From Scilla litardierei (Eukaryota > Streptophyta > Magnoliopsida > Asparagales > Asparagaceae), in NCBI GenBank assembly GCA_030789695.1, contig CM061139.1, positions 202,713,641 to 202,777,640 on the forward strand: 64,000 bases of DNA, read 5' to 3'. A model generated the notes under the pieces. It did no database searches and was not told the DNA's origin. It saw nothing but the letters and a program-made list of their open reading frames with translations. Shown here one piece after another: positions 1 to 11,656 of this stretch; the stretch's first letter is position 1; each line of letters begins with the position of its first letter. A program made the position numbers and the translations under genes.

Positions 1-83
1 AGGGCAATACCGTTAATTTGTTGGAAAACAATGGCCAACGGGGTGCAAACGCCGTTACGGAAGTTTTCTTTTGTACTTAACTG

Positions 84-234
84 TCTGCACCCCTACTCAT
101 AGGGGTGCATTGACTTTTGCTTTCTAAAATTAGCAAACCTATTAATTTAGTTGCCAAATAATTCTAATTTTTTGCTATTTAAAGTAAAATCTGACACTAA
201 ATCCTATATGCACCCCTATGAATAGGGGTGCAGA
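84..234. repeat. Miniature element with hairpin ends
   Basis: Two self-palindromic blocks, 86-109 and 209-232, each have arms TGCACCCCTA/TAGGGGTGCA with a 4-nt loop. The blocks are also inverted copies of each other, including the flanking TC/GA, so together they look like terminal repeats around about 100 bp of AT-rich DNA. I found no target duplication and no coding capacity. The architecture resembles the blocks at 47752-48078. Class unknown; a foldback or MITE-like element is the likeliest explanation. Confidence 0.5.
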
Positions 235-527
235 TAGCAATTGCCTTTCTTTTTATCTGTTCTGTAGCCGTTGTTTTGTCGTGACATATCTCACATTGTT
301 TTGGACGTTTCGATGGAGCGCACCCGGACTTAATTGCCCCCTCAATTCTAACCATTAAAAAGGACAGGAGGGTCCCACCTATCGAGCAGTGGCAAGGTGT
401 CAAATTACGGGTCACGAAATCATGTGTGGTCGGCTGCCATGGGAAGACGGCAGCAGGGATTTGTTTTGGCCCCGTATTTAATAGTCCTGTGTATAGCGAA
501 TAACTATAGTCAATATTGATTAACTAT
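235..527. other. No feature seen
   Basis: AT-rich spacer with no convincing coding sequence. The open frame on the minus strand at 197-415 overlaps the hairpin element and has no recognisable domain. Confidence 0.5.
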
Positions 528-536
528 ATTAATTAA

Positions 537-857
537 GGGTTTTTCTCGTATTAGTCCCTTAAATTATGCGTAATTTGATATTAGTCCCTTAAATCTTAAG
601 TCATTAACCTAAATAGTCCCCCATCCTATATTCTGTTAAATAGTTAGATTAATTAACAATTAATTAACAATTAGTGTTAATTAACACGTCGGCACTAACA
701 GCCACGTCAGCGCTAACGGAGCTTTTTAACGGAAAATTAGAGTGGGGGACTATTTTGATTATGGTTAATGATTTGAGGGATTAAACTCAAAATTCGAAGA
801 TTTAAGGGACTAATATCAAATTATGCAATATTTAAGGGACTAATATGAGAAAAACCC
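537..857. mobile_element. Mutator-type MITE (copy 1)
   Basis: A 321-bp element with long terminal inverted repeats: the left end begins GGGTTTTTCTCGTATTAGTC and the right end is its inverted copy with a few changes. Similarity runs inward about 60-90 bp through repeated 'tagtcccttaaat' words. Perfect 9-bp direct repeats, attaattaa at 528-536 and 858-866, flank it; 9 bp is the duplication length typical of Mutator-like elements. It has no coding capacity. A second, disrupted copy of the family lies at 5696-15327. Confidence 0.88.
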
Positions 858-866
858 ATTAATTAA

Positions 867-2040
867 CTAGTATCGCCATTTTTATTTTTATTTTTATAAA
901 AATCATGGATACAGATTGCTTTGTGTGTAAAAAATGGAGCATATTCTTTAGTTATGAGTCCAAGGGCCCCCATCACTTTAAATGGATGCACCCACCCATT
1001 TGTTATCCTTCGAACTTCGGTTATTAAATACAATTATAGACTTTCTTTTCCATTTTCTGGTTGTGATGTTGACTCCATAGCCCTAGCTCTGATGCTGACA
1101 CCGAAGCCTCAAGGAGATTCAAAGGCAGTTAAAAAACATCTAAAGCATATAAAGAGAATATATCCACATAGTGAAGATATGAAAACCTATGTGCTTTTAT
1201 TCATACTACTAATTGGGGGCATTACTTTTCATAGCTATCAATATGGTGATGCATGGCTTATCATAGCGGGTGACTAACTTTTGCTTACCTTTAGTAAGAT
1301 AACCATACAGAAAATCACTCAACTGCAGAAGAAGCAAGGTGATTCAAACTAACTGGAAGTCCAACTTCCCGACGTATAAGCAGTTTGAAGTTGGCAAAAC
1401 AAACATTCTTGAGGGATAAAAACTGTTAAAAGGAAAGTAAGCATTACATTCATTCCTCTTCCCTTTTAGGGGTCGGTATCATTTCTGGTGCTATACCTAT
1501 AAGTAGTGTACAAGCTATTTTGATGTTTTCTCCGTCTGATGCACCACTAAGAAACTAATATGACAGGAAGAAATGAAAGAGACTCTTTTTAAAGACCTAG
1601 AAAAAGAGGTTAAACTATGAAAATTGGATCGGGCTTTAGGTCAGTCTTTATTAGCCCCAGCAAATTCGACAAATGGCCATCGATGTAAACAAAACTAAAG
1701 CAATGACTTCCTTTCTTACGCGAGGGGCAAGTTTGATAGAGTAAACATGACCTTACCATGCTTCGGCTTGGGCTATTGACCCCGATCTTGGCTTCTTATA
1801 AAGATGAGGTGATCAAAACACAGTACCAACGACCATATAAAGCAGAAAAGAAGGAATCGAAACCGAGAGCACAACACAACTTCAACTCAATGGCCCCTTT
1901 TTTATAGGTGCAGTATGCATACTACATCTATTATACAATTAAGAGATGTTTTTGAACGTTTGCAATAAATAAGACAAACAGGTTGATAGAAAGACGGCTA
2001 GAATTTAATCAAAAGGAATCAACGGTTAGAATAAGAATTT
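867..2040. other. Intergenic DNA, no gene seen
   Basis: AT-rich sequence. The open frame at 921-1277 (+) has no recognised domain, no start context and no splice evidence, and is not called as a gene. Confidence 0.4.
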
Positions 2041-2380
2041 GTGAAAATTTTAGGAATAAACCCTGAAATATTTTGGAGGGATAGATTTGATAGCCTTAAT
2101 ATTTGGAGGAAACTAAATATGGATGGAATTAAAATTTGGATAACTAAAATTTTGAATTTTAAGTGAACTAAATCTGTAGTGGTCTAATTTTTGGGGGAAC
2201 TATAATTTTGAGGTGAATTAAACTTTAAGTTAAAATTATGATTGAAACTAAGTCCAAATAGAACTAGAAATTTAAATTTTGAAGAAAAGTAAATGTTAAG
2301 GGAAATAAAGGTTGAGGTAAACTAAATTTTTTGCAGCGGACTAAATTCTTTGGGGTGGGGAACTTAATTTTAGTTTGAAT
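2041..2380. repeat. Degenerate AT-rich short-word repeats
   Basis: The stretch is built from loosely repeated words of the type 'aactaaattttgg' and 'gaactaaat' at irregular spacing of roughly 20-40 bp. It looks like a decayed minisatellite-like region. No gene is visible. Confidence 0.35.
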
Positions 2381-2606
2381 ATGATTAAAAGAATTTGTTT
2401 GGTGAAACATTTTTGTACGAGGCCTGTAAGTTTTTTCGGAAGCGATTTTGAAAAGACTACAAAAATTTGTACGGTGAAATTCTAAATTGCTTAAAATTTT
2501 TTTGGAAGAATATGTTAAATGACACAAGAGTCATGACATATGGTCACATGTTATGACTAGTAATCTTACGAGGTATAAGCCTGTCCTGACCCGCCATTTC
2601 CGTTTG

Positions 2607-2660
2607 CAAGTGACGTCATCACGGCTCATCACTCAATTTGCGATTGGTATAAATAAAGAT
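2607..2660 (+). promoter_or_regulatory. Possible promoter: TGACGTCA plus TATA box
   Basis: A palindromic TGACGTCA (2611-2618, the bZIP/TGA-factor type of site) is followed about 30 bp later by TATAAATA (2648-2655). Spacing and order fit a plant promoter or an LTR promoter, but I find no gene in the next kilobase. It may belong to a decayed retroelement. Confidence 0.3.
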
Positions 2661-2699
2661 GAAAGCTAATAAATTTTCAGCTTTCAAAATTTCTTGTAG

Positions 2700-3360
2700 A
2701 CCAAGCAGGAATCTAAAGTCAGTACTCTTCCTTTCGTTGCACTAGTTGTCAGGGTACCTGTGTTTTGATTGATGCTCGCCTTCTGTCTTTTGTTCTCACT
2801 AGTTCTCAATTTAGTAGATGGTTATTAAAGATCCGGTGTTCATCCTAATGGTTGAATCAATCGGTTGCCTCGGTCCGAGCGGAGACTAACTCCCTCCAAT
2901 CTGTGGAGAAATTTAGCGAGAATCAAGCAGAGTAAAGCGGCGAAGAACAAGAGAAGTTGTCTGGGAGTGGGAACTGGCTTTTTGAAATCAACGGCATGCA
3001 CCCTTTTCCTCTTCTTTAAATGAATGTGATGATCACCACCATCAACGTGCCTGCACTTTTTTCATGCAGCTCTTTGGATTACAATCTGCAACCTCGCATA
3101 ATGATGGGCGATGATAAAGTCGGTATGCATGCCAGTGGCATTAAACAATTGCTAATCTCATCATTATCTTCTCTTTAATCCTTTTCTAAAAACCCTTTGG
3201 CCGTTGCAGCTCATGAGAATGGATGGCAGGTGTGGGACAATCGCTTCTGTTCAAGTCTCAGAGTCAATATTTTTTTTTGAATTTGGAGGCAACATGTGAA
3301 CATAATTAGGGCTTATCACTAATTATGTTTAAATGGAAGCCCTAATCTGTACAGGCTTTC
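2700..3360. other. No gene seen downstream of the possible promoter
   Basis: Mixed sequence without a supported reading frame, terminal repeat or domain. Confidence 0.4.
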
Positions 3361-3398
3361 GGAACAATTGCAAATAAATAAATAAACCTTAATCAACA

Positions 3399-3590
3399 AT
3401 AGCTTGCAAATAAATATATGAATAAGAGTTGCAGAAGCTAAGTTAGTTGCAAGGTTATAAACATTTGCAAATAACGATAGGAATAAGATTTCTGGGAGCT
3501 AAGTAATTTGTAAGAGCACAAAGAACTGCAACTAAAGATATGAATAATAGGTACGGAAGCTAAGTTATTTGCAAAAATATAAACAACAAG
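3399..3590. repeat. Diverged tandem repeat, about 65 bp x 3
   Basis: Three consecutive imperfect copies share the order 'tgcaaataa...atatgaataa...ggaagctaagtta.ttgcaa...ataaaca'. Period is roughly 60-65 bp with many substitutions. Noncoding; function unknown. Confidence 0.5.
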
Positions 3591-4170
3591 CACAGAGAGA
3601 GACAAGCACAACAACAAACGATTTACCCTATTTCAGGCATACTTGCCATACATCTAGCCGTACGTTCTCTCAAGGACAACCCTACTAACACGTTTCAAAT
3701 GGAACAAAGATTATAACACGTCTTAAACACAGCACCTCGATGAAGTACAAAATGCCCCAAACAAGCTCGAGTCAAATTCCTCTCATCACGAGGGAAAACA
3801 CCATGCACCAAGGCAAGAAATACTTACAAAGATCTTTTTACATATAGCCGAATGTAGAAATTCTTGTGTAGAAGTGATGTGGCTATATGGCTGATCCGTT
3901 GATATCCAAATGATGTTGCAAATGAAGCTTTTGAGATCAAAAGTTGGTCAATAAAAGATGCCAAAGAGAGTGTTTTCGTTTGAAAGAATTAGGGTCAAAA
4001 ACAATTTTTTCTCTTGAAGGTTTTCTTCTTAAATGATAATAAATTCATGGAAATAAATGTTTAACAACCCTATATATTTAGGACTCAAAACCGGTTAAAA
4101 CAGATTACCAAATGCCCATCCAACGATAAAAACGGCTAGTAAAAATCTTTCCGTTGGAGGCAAATGGCTA
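3591..4170. other. No gene seen
   Basis: AT-rich DNA without a supported feature. Confidence 0.4.
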
Positions 4171-4174
4171 GTTT

Positions 4175-4368
4175 CTAGTCAACTAGAGTTCATGTATCCG
4201 TCAACTAGTTAATAGCTAGTCGACTATTCCATTCACTCTAATTGACTAGGCATGTTTTTCTGCAGAAGCCATATAGGATATGTTATTTCTAGTTAACTAT
4301 AGTTCATTGATTAGTCGACTAGAATATTGCTCCTAGTCGGTTAGACCATGAACATCGGTCGACTAGTT
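4175..4368. repeat. Cluster of GTCGACTAG-like words
   Basis: At least seven copies of the near-palindromic word AGTCGACTAG or its one-base variants (GTCAACTAG, TTGACTAG, AGTTAACT) occur in under 200 bp, for example at 4177, 4199, 4216, 4311 and 4357. Such clusters are often parts of decayed transposon ends; no element boundary is visible here. Confidence 0.45.
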
Positions 4369-4690
4369 TACTGATATTTCACTATTAAAATTCAGAAAAG
4401 AGTTTAAAACATTTTTAAAAACATTTGTAATGTGTTCATAAGTGTGTGTCAGCTTCAAAAAAGACTTTAACATTCTACCAAAACAAAAATAAAATTTACA
4501 TAAAAAATACACATATACTTGAAGCTCTTTGATACGGCACTTGATCATAAGCTTTGCCTTGATTCCCTTGAACTTCGTTGTTTTCGTTGACTCCAAACAC
4601 CCTTGATTGTTATCATATTTCATTCATACAGTCATGAAATTATTGACATCCAATATGTTCGATCATCATCATAACATTCCTGGATAGCTA
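4369..4690. other. No gene seen
   Basis: AT-rich. The minus-strand frame at 4363-4623 has no recognisable content. Confidence 0.4.
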
Positions 4691-4739
4691 AATATTCAAC
4701 GCTAATGTTGGCCACGGACCCGAAAATATTCGGGTCTTA

Positions 4740-5690
4740 ATGAAAGCCCTGATCATAGTCTTCTTTTTGCAATGGTCGGGATCAGGGCCGTGCTTCTTCT
4801 GGGCTGTGCCAAGGGTCTCTCCGGCCGGCCTCGACCCATTTTCATCCTTAGCGGTACGAGCACACTGCTTAGGAATAGGTCGGCCTACCCAACTCACTTC
4901 GAACGACGAGTCCAAACCTTGCTCGCAGTCCACGGGCCATCCGCTATATTGACCCAAGTTCATAAGATTGTTCTTTTTGCGACCTGCTTGTGGAAGATTT
5001 GGTGTGCACGATGCATACGAGTTTTTACTCTAGTGGAGGTTGTTGCTGACGAGCTTTGGTCTTCTAGACATATTGTGATTACTGCTTATTAGGTGTCTCG
5101 TGTATTTGAGACGACTCTAGTTATCCCTTTAGATACTTCTCTCATTTGTTGGTTCCCGCCTCCTAGAGGGATCATTAGGCTTAATGTTGACGGTGCTAGC
5201 AAGGGGAATCTTGGTCTCTCAGGTGCAGGGGGCTTTTTCGTGATGAGTCGGGACTTGGTTACTTGGTTTTTCTGCATTCATTGGCGTTGGTACTATTTTA
5301 AACGTGGAACTGCAGGCTCTCCGATGGGGATTGAAATTGCTTGGAGGAATGGTTTCCAGGAGTTTGCCTGTGAATCGGATTCGCATGTGGCCCTCTTGCT
5401 TATTAGTGCACCAGATATTACTTTCCATCCACGGCTAAGATTAATTTTGGATATTTGGAACTTTGCGTCGAGATTTCGTATTTGCTCCTTCCGACATGTC
5501 CTTCGCGAGGCTAACTTCTGTGCCGATGCTCTTGCTACTATGGGGTGTAACTTAGATGTAGAGCTCCAGCTTTGGGATCACCCTCCTGCTTCCTTAGCCC
5601 AGTTACTTCTTATGGATGTAAAGGGGTCGGGGTTTTCAAGGAGGTTCTCCTTCTGATTTAATGTATTTTCTCTTCCGATGTATCAAAAAA
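4740..5690 (+). pseudogene. L1-type non-LTR retrotransposon 3' fragment with RNase H domain
   Basis: About 5150-5560 encodes a plant LINE-style RNase H domain (RVT_3/PF13456 type). LNVDGAS opens the domain; VELQAL, CESDS and REANFCADALA follow in order, supplying the expected acidic positions. The middle part (about 5255-5340, GTILNVELQALRWG) is in a different frame from both flanks, so at least two frameshifts are present. Upstream, 'ATCLWKIWCAR' resembles the end of the reverse-transcriptase zinc-binding region. The fragment ends in 'gatgtatcaaaaaaa', a short A-rich tail as in LINE 3' ends. The 5' part is missing, so this is a dead, 5'-truncated copy. Confidence 0.8.
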
Positions 5691-6061
5691 AGAAGGGGTT
5701 TTCTCATATTAGTCCCTTAAATCTTGCATAATTTGATATTAGTCCTTTTAATATTCGAATTTTGAGTTTAATCCATCAAATCATTAACTATAACCAAAAT
5801 AGTAACCCACTCAAATTTTCTGTTAAAAAACTCCGTTAATGCTGACGTGGCTGTTAATGCTGACGTGTCCAGCTTGTTCGCGGCGGCAGCGACGATGATG
5901 AGGGGGATGAGGAGGAGGGGCGGAGGCGGCGAGGAGAGGGAATGGGAGGATGGGGGGATCAGCGGCGGGGAGGAGGGGGATGAGGCGGCGGGGGGAGAGC
6001 TCTCCTGGTGGGGGGAGAAGGGGGGATGAAGGAGGAGGAGGGGGGAGCGGCGGTGGGGAGG

Positions 6062-9000
6062 TGTAATGACCTGTATCTAGCAATACACGTATTTCCACAT
6101 CTTACGTCTCTTACGTAATACTATTACAAAAAGGTTCAAATACGTCCGAAGGATTTGAGAAAAAAAAATAGTTTATACAATTTTAAAATATGACTTTGAG
6201 TTTAAATATTTTTACGTATAATCGTATATGAATTTGATGCAAATACAATCTTAAAATGGACTTTGTATTCGTACTTCTCGCAAGGATACGAACTCATGGC
6301 ATCTTCGTAATTTTCGGAGTAGGTTGTGAAAATCGGTATTTGGTGTTTAAAATAGATTACTCTTCCCTAATTACGTTTACCTTTCTACCGTCTACCAAAT
6401 ATTTTTACTAATTAGTTTTTACTATTCACTAATTACCCTTACAAATCACTAATTACATTTAGTAATTACTTTTACCTTTCACCATGTAATCTTTACTAAC
6501 TATTTTCTTGCTAATTACTTTTACCTAATTACTTTTACTAATGACTATTTCCTAATTACTAATTACTAGTTACATTCACCCCTAATCATTTTCTAATTAA
6601 TACTAACCTACCCAATTGAATCCCACCGAACATGCAGGTGAGATCCAGCCTCTCCCTTCACTTCTCTCCCCCACATACAGCTCCCTCCCTTCAATTTGTT
6701 CCCCATTCACCGTTCGTATTTCAATAGCAGCAAACACAACGTCGACAAGAGGCAATAACACAGGATCAATCTTCATCTCCCTGCCATCTTCCTCCCCTCT
6801 CGGATAAACCCAATCCTCCCTACAAATTCTCCAAGCCAAAACAAACAGACACAAATCAAATTCATCCCAAACCAATTCTCCAAACCAAAGATCTGTTTAA
6901 ACATATTTTCCCAAATCAAACACTCACAGATCAACACAAATCTAACCCAAACCCTCCACCAATTTTCCCAAAACAAAATCAACCCTCCGTTCATTCTTCC
7001 CAAAACAGAATCAACCCTCCGTTCATTCTTCCCAAAAAACCTTCACCAGATACAAATCAATCCCCAAACTCAAATAGAAAATCTGGAAGAGGGGGAAAAC
7101 CAAACAAAATCTGAAATGAAACTTCAGATTCATCAACTTCTGATTCAAACCCACACCGTTTCAGATTTGAAATCTAACAAACCCTCCATCCTCTTTCTTC
7201 ATCTTCTCCTCCCTTTCCCTTGGCTGGCCTCCACCCTCACTTGTCGCCGACCGCCGCCTGAGGGTAGCCCGCCGCGCCCACAGCCGCCTGGGAGCGCGCG
7301 TCGCCCGCGCGCTCGCACGTCTGCAGGCCGCCGGACGGCCACCAGGCGCATCGGAGAGCGCACGTCGCCGCCTGGGAGTGCCGCCGTGCGCCGTAGCTCC
7401 CCTCCCGCCGTGCGTGTGTGAGTCTCCTTCCTTGTTGCGTGGGTTCCCTGCTGCAAACAATTGAAAGAAGAAAAAAAAACGGAAAAAGAGAAAGACAGGG
7501 AACGACAGAGAGGAGTAAAGAGAGATAGCCTTTAATAAACAATAGAGATATAAGAGAAGAGATGGCAGGTTGTAAAAGAGAAAGAGATAAGGGAGAGAGA
7601 GTGTGAGGGGTATTATGTTTAAATAATGTAGTAGTAGGTGTAAGTTGGTGGGGGTACTTAAGATAATGTTAACCTTATATTAATCTTGTAATTACCTAGC
7701 ATTAGGTCAGTATTAATAGTTGTTAGTAATAGATTTAAAAGTTAACTTGTTAGTGATAATTTCAGCATGTTAATAATTGATGTTAGGATAATAATAGTAG
7801 TGTAAAATAAAGCTCGCCATGTTAATATAAGAATGATGTAACACAATACAGACATCGTCCTAGCCAGAGAGCCCGATAAAATTAGACAAACCCAATTTAG
7901 GGATTAAATCGGTATTTTTATTATCTCACAATAAATCTAATTCATTGATTTGCTTAACCAAAACAGAGAACCAGAAGTACCAACACTTAGTACCCGTCAA
8001 GACAAACCCAACGGCACCAAAATCACCGGAATCAGGCAAGTATGCAATTTATAGTGAATTTGTGAATGTTAACACTCTTTAGTTTTCTGCATGCAAAGTT
8101 CCATAACTCAGTTTACATGTCGTACTTGTCAAATCTCACACTCAGTACTTTTGTTAAATTGTTGTAAATATTGTTCGATACTCTTGCAACCATGGAAATT
8201 ATCGTGTAAAGATAAATGGTCACATTATTTAATTGCTGCATGTCTCAAAATGACTAACAAGAGAGTGACATCGTGAAATCGTGCGCCTCGAAGGCGAAAT
8301 CGTGACTTTCGTGATGTCATGTGAGTTGACTAGGCTGGCTCGTGTTCCAGCACAAATATTGGGGTGGGGTTAGGGTTGTGCGGCCACTAGGCGTATGACG
8401 GGGTACTCTCTTCAAGGGCACCACCCGTATGCGGTGGGTTAGCGCCAAGCACGGTAAGCCCCCGTGTGAAGAGCGACCCACTCATCACGTCCTACCGGCG
8501 AGAACCCTAATATAGATGTGTGACACTAACTTGAAACTTGCAAAAGTGAAATTGTTACCTCAGTGAAATTGTTATCTCGGTAAAATTGACGTGCTCTACT
8601 TTACTCGTCAGATTGTTTAGAACTGCATGATAGGGTGCATTTACTTTAAAATCAGCATGCTTAAACTTTTGTTGCTATCTCGTTTAATTTATAATTGCCT
8701 CTAAAAATTCAGTATAAATTTGTATATCTTGCCTTGGGTTCTAACATCTTTTTGCAGACCCTTGCTGACATACATTCATGTTTTTGGATGTATGTCAGAT
8801 CCCGAGCCATAGCACCAGGAGGGCTAGTTGCGATAGCTGAACCAGTAGGCCAAGGATCGTTGACTAGTGAACCGTCATTGTAATTCACTCATTTGTTGTA
8901 CGGGTCATAAGACCCCCACTCTCCTTTCTCCATTCTTGTAATTCCATTGAGACGGTTGAGATTGTAATAATGTTTTTCTTTTATCTGTGTTGTTTTGAGT

Positions 9001-9148
9001 AATGCAAAGCAAGAACCTGCAGTTTTCACACAGACGCTTATTGTGTAAGTCAAGGAGGGAAGAAAAGCAAAAGTACCTCCTCCTTACTTGCACAAGCGGG
9101 CCCGTTCGCGTCCTCGCTCCCAAGCCCAATGGTTAGCGGGGCGTGACA
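6062..9148 (+). repeat. 5' LTR (3087 bp)
   Basis: Begins TGTAATGACCTGTATC and ends GCGGGGCGTGACA. Contains an AT-rich 5' part, a pyrimidine-rich stretch, a GC-rich block (about 7230-7420) and a purine-rich stretch. By eye the two LTRs differ at roughly 20-30 sites plus a small deletion near 12117, about 1% or less. Open frames in the GC-rich block are compositional and not called. Confidence 0.9.
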
Positions 9149-9156
9149 TGTTTTAG

Positions 9157-9174
9157 TGGTGGCCCATGCAGGTC
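9157..9174 (+). promoter_or_regulatory. Putative primer-binding site
   Basis: TGGTGGCCCATGCAGGTC, starting 8 nt after the LTR. It begins TGG as a tRNA-primed site should, but is not the usual initiator-Met type. The identical 18 nt follow the 5' LTR of the element at 30644-40512 (minus strand, 37947-37930). The primer is not identified. Confidence 0.55.
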
Positions 9175-11321
9175 AATGCTCATGCAAATTACTTTAAAAC
9201 AGCATGGATAATATTACAATCTTAATTCTCCTACAACACCTTCCCTAGAATCTTCTAACCCGATCAAATTAATTAGAACATCATAGTCCTAAGATTCCTG
9301 ATCCTTAGCCAACCAAATCAGTACATCCTTGATTTTTAATCTCCCTTTATTTTACATTCCGCTTTTGACCTTAGAAATCCATCGTAGCCTTTTTAACGTG
9401 TCATTTCCTACCCGTACTCACAATCGATCATCCTATTCTAATCCTTGCTCTCGATCCACGTGATCTTCCTGACAGCCAACATTATCCTTTCGAATCATTC
9501 ACATTACTATACCGATTCTACTTTCGATATCCCTTTCGTGGAATTCTCGCCCAGTTTTATTCCGTTTAAAAATCTTTAGTATATATCTAGATCTCATACT
9601 CTCCAGCTGACTTAAATTCATTCTTTGATTTGAAACTTCCTCGTCGTAACCCTTAGTTACTATCTCGCCACGAATTTCTAGCCTATAACATCCATACTCG
9701 TATATTCACCATACTTTTTTTTCATATGATAAACTTCATTTAAAAAAAAACTTTACTTCTTTTCACTAGTTCAAATATAGGGATTTCTTTTCTTACGATG
9801 CTACTAGCATATTTCAAAACAACCCATCATATATGTTTTTTTTCAAAATACTTTCTTTACTAAATCTATCTCCATTTGCATTCGCAAAGCAATCGCTGCT
9901 TCATTATACTCCTTTGTATGTTACTCTTCTCATTCATTACTTAACTAAATTACATTTCATGTTTTAACTTATACCATTTACGCATTTCGTTATTTTCCAC
10001 ATATCTGTCATTCTCCTTAATTATTTGATTAATCATGACTATTTTATGGTATCTAACCAACCTGACTCCCTATCCATGCCTCACCTGAACCCATTCGTCG
10101 CAAATTTGATTCATTACATCAAACAGCTCTGTATCCTACACTATCTCTTGGTTACCACCTTAGTGCATCTATTTACTTTAGCGAGATTAGTTCTAAATTT
10201 GCACGTTATAACCTTTTCTTTAAAATGTTTACTTCTACTTTTATTTCTATCATCAACAGTGTTAAATTTTGTTATATGTTATACTGTTAGAATGATTAGA
10301 TATAATTATTGTTATTATTAGGGGATTATAATGATGTAAGGTGTAGTTGTGTTGATTATTTACAATATGATGGATGGAATAATGTGCTCAAGAATTATAT
10401 TTCACATTTAGTATATACCCATTCATAATGGCGTCAATAGGAATCCATACTATGAGTGGTGCACATGAAGACGAGTACATATTGCGGATTTGGAATTCAT
10501 TTAATAGCAGCTGAGAGTAGCCTTGCAGATATTACCTGATTTATGATGACGATAATAGAGTATTTAACGTAATAAGACTTCATCGTACGGATAGCAAGAT
10601 GAAGACGTCGAAAATGATAGATAAGTTGTTACGAATTGATGGTTGCGTTAATTGATCTAAGTTGCTTGAGATAAGATTCAATGAGAAATGATGAGATGTG
10701 ATTCAAAAATTTGTTAATTAGGTGTTTAAATTTATGAGTTGTCACGAGAAAGAATGTGTTGGGAGCAGAGCAATTATTGATTGTAAATGGTGATGTATAC
10801 TAGGCGTATTTGTAATTGTCATCATACATTAGAAATTGGTATGTCATCAGATATAAAGATAAGAATGGAGTTGGAAGATGTCTTCATCGTAGTGTTGCAA
10901 GTTAGGTTATACAATGGACTAAGTGATGATATATAATGGATAAGACCACTTAGGAGAATAAATAATTTTGGAGAATTTGGCTATAGATGAACTATACATT
11001 AGAGATTTCACAGGAAATGTTACTGCTCTAATGTCAATGATAAGTGAAGGTTGAAGAAATTTGCAAATGGTATTGATTGAGGATATTTAGTGTTTACCTT
11101 CAATGGTTATTTTGTACAAAGTATTGATTATTTTAAGCGAGAACTTTGAGTTAGAATTCGAACGATAAGGTCGGATCTATAGCTAAGTTTTATGATATGA
11201 TTATAATTGTAGCATTATTCGGTGATGAGACGGGTAGTGATGATTTAATTGAGGAATACTTGATTGAGATTACAGGTTTAGCGTGCATTATGTTAGAATA
11301 TAGGACTTGCAGTTGTAAGTA

Positions 11322-11327
11322 TACACA

Positions 11328-11359
<32 letters not shown>
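11322..11359. repeat. (CA)n microsatellite
   Basis: A run of about 19 CA dinucleotides, interrupted once by a T. It explains the Thr-His run in the overlapping open frame. Confidence 0.9.
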
Positions 11360-11656
11360 TTGTTATTCATCACTCATCCTCATCACTGCACATCTTGGGT
11401 ATCCGTCACTAGTCTTTTCTCTTGCCCACTAACCATTAAGGCCATCGATGGTGCTTAGTCACCCGAACCTCTTTTTGAAACTCAATCTTAACCTCGTCAC
11501 ATGTATCACTTCATGGCTGATTTTCATTGCTTCGTCTTGTAATATTTCCGATCATGATTTACCTCTTAGAAACACGATGAGATACATACGTATTATCGGT
11601 ATGAACTCAAATCTTGAGAAATTCCGAGGACGGAATTTTTTATAAGGTGGGTATGG

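Larger units (their letters stand above)
9149..11656 (+). other. Noncoding interior of the LTR element
   Basis: No gag, protease, reverse transcriptase, RNase H or integrase motif could be read on either strand. A (CA)n microsatellite lies at about 11322-11359. The last bases (11620-11637) form the near-palindrome AATTCCGAGGACGGAATT, which has a counterpart before the 3' LTR of the chromovirus at 30644-40512. The frame at 10025-10321 has no recognised domain. Confidence 0.6.

Noticed and set aside
921..1277. 118-residue ORF
   Set aside because: No domain, no promoter or splice support, in AT-rich intergenic DNA.
7116..7542. ORFs on both strands in the LTR at 6062-9148 (and copies at 12696-13123)
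   Set aside because: Compositional open frames in a GC-rich LTR block; duplicated with the LTR, no recognised domain.
11197..11412. ORF with Thr-His run
   Set aside because: Driven by a (CA)n microsatellite. A faint spacing similarity to a post-integrase segment was considered but is too weak to call.
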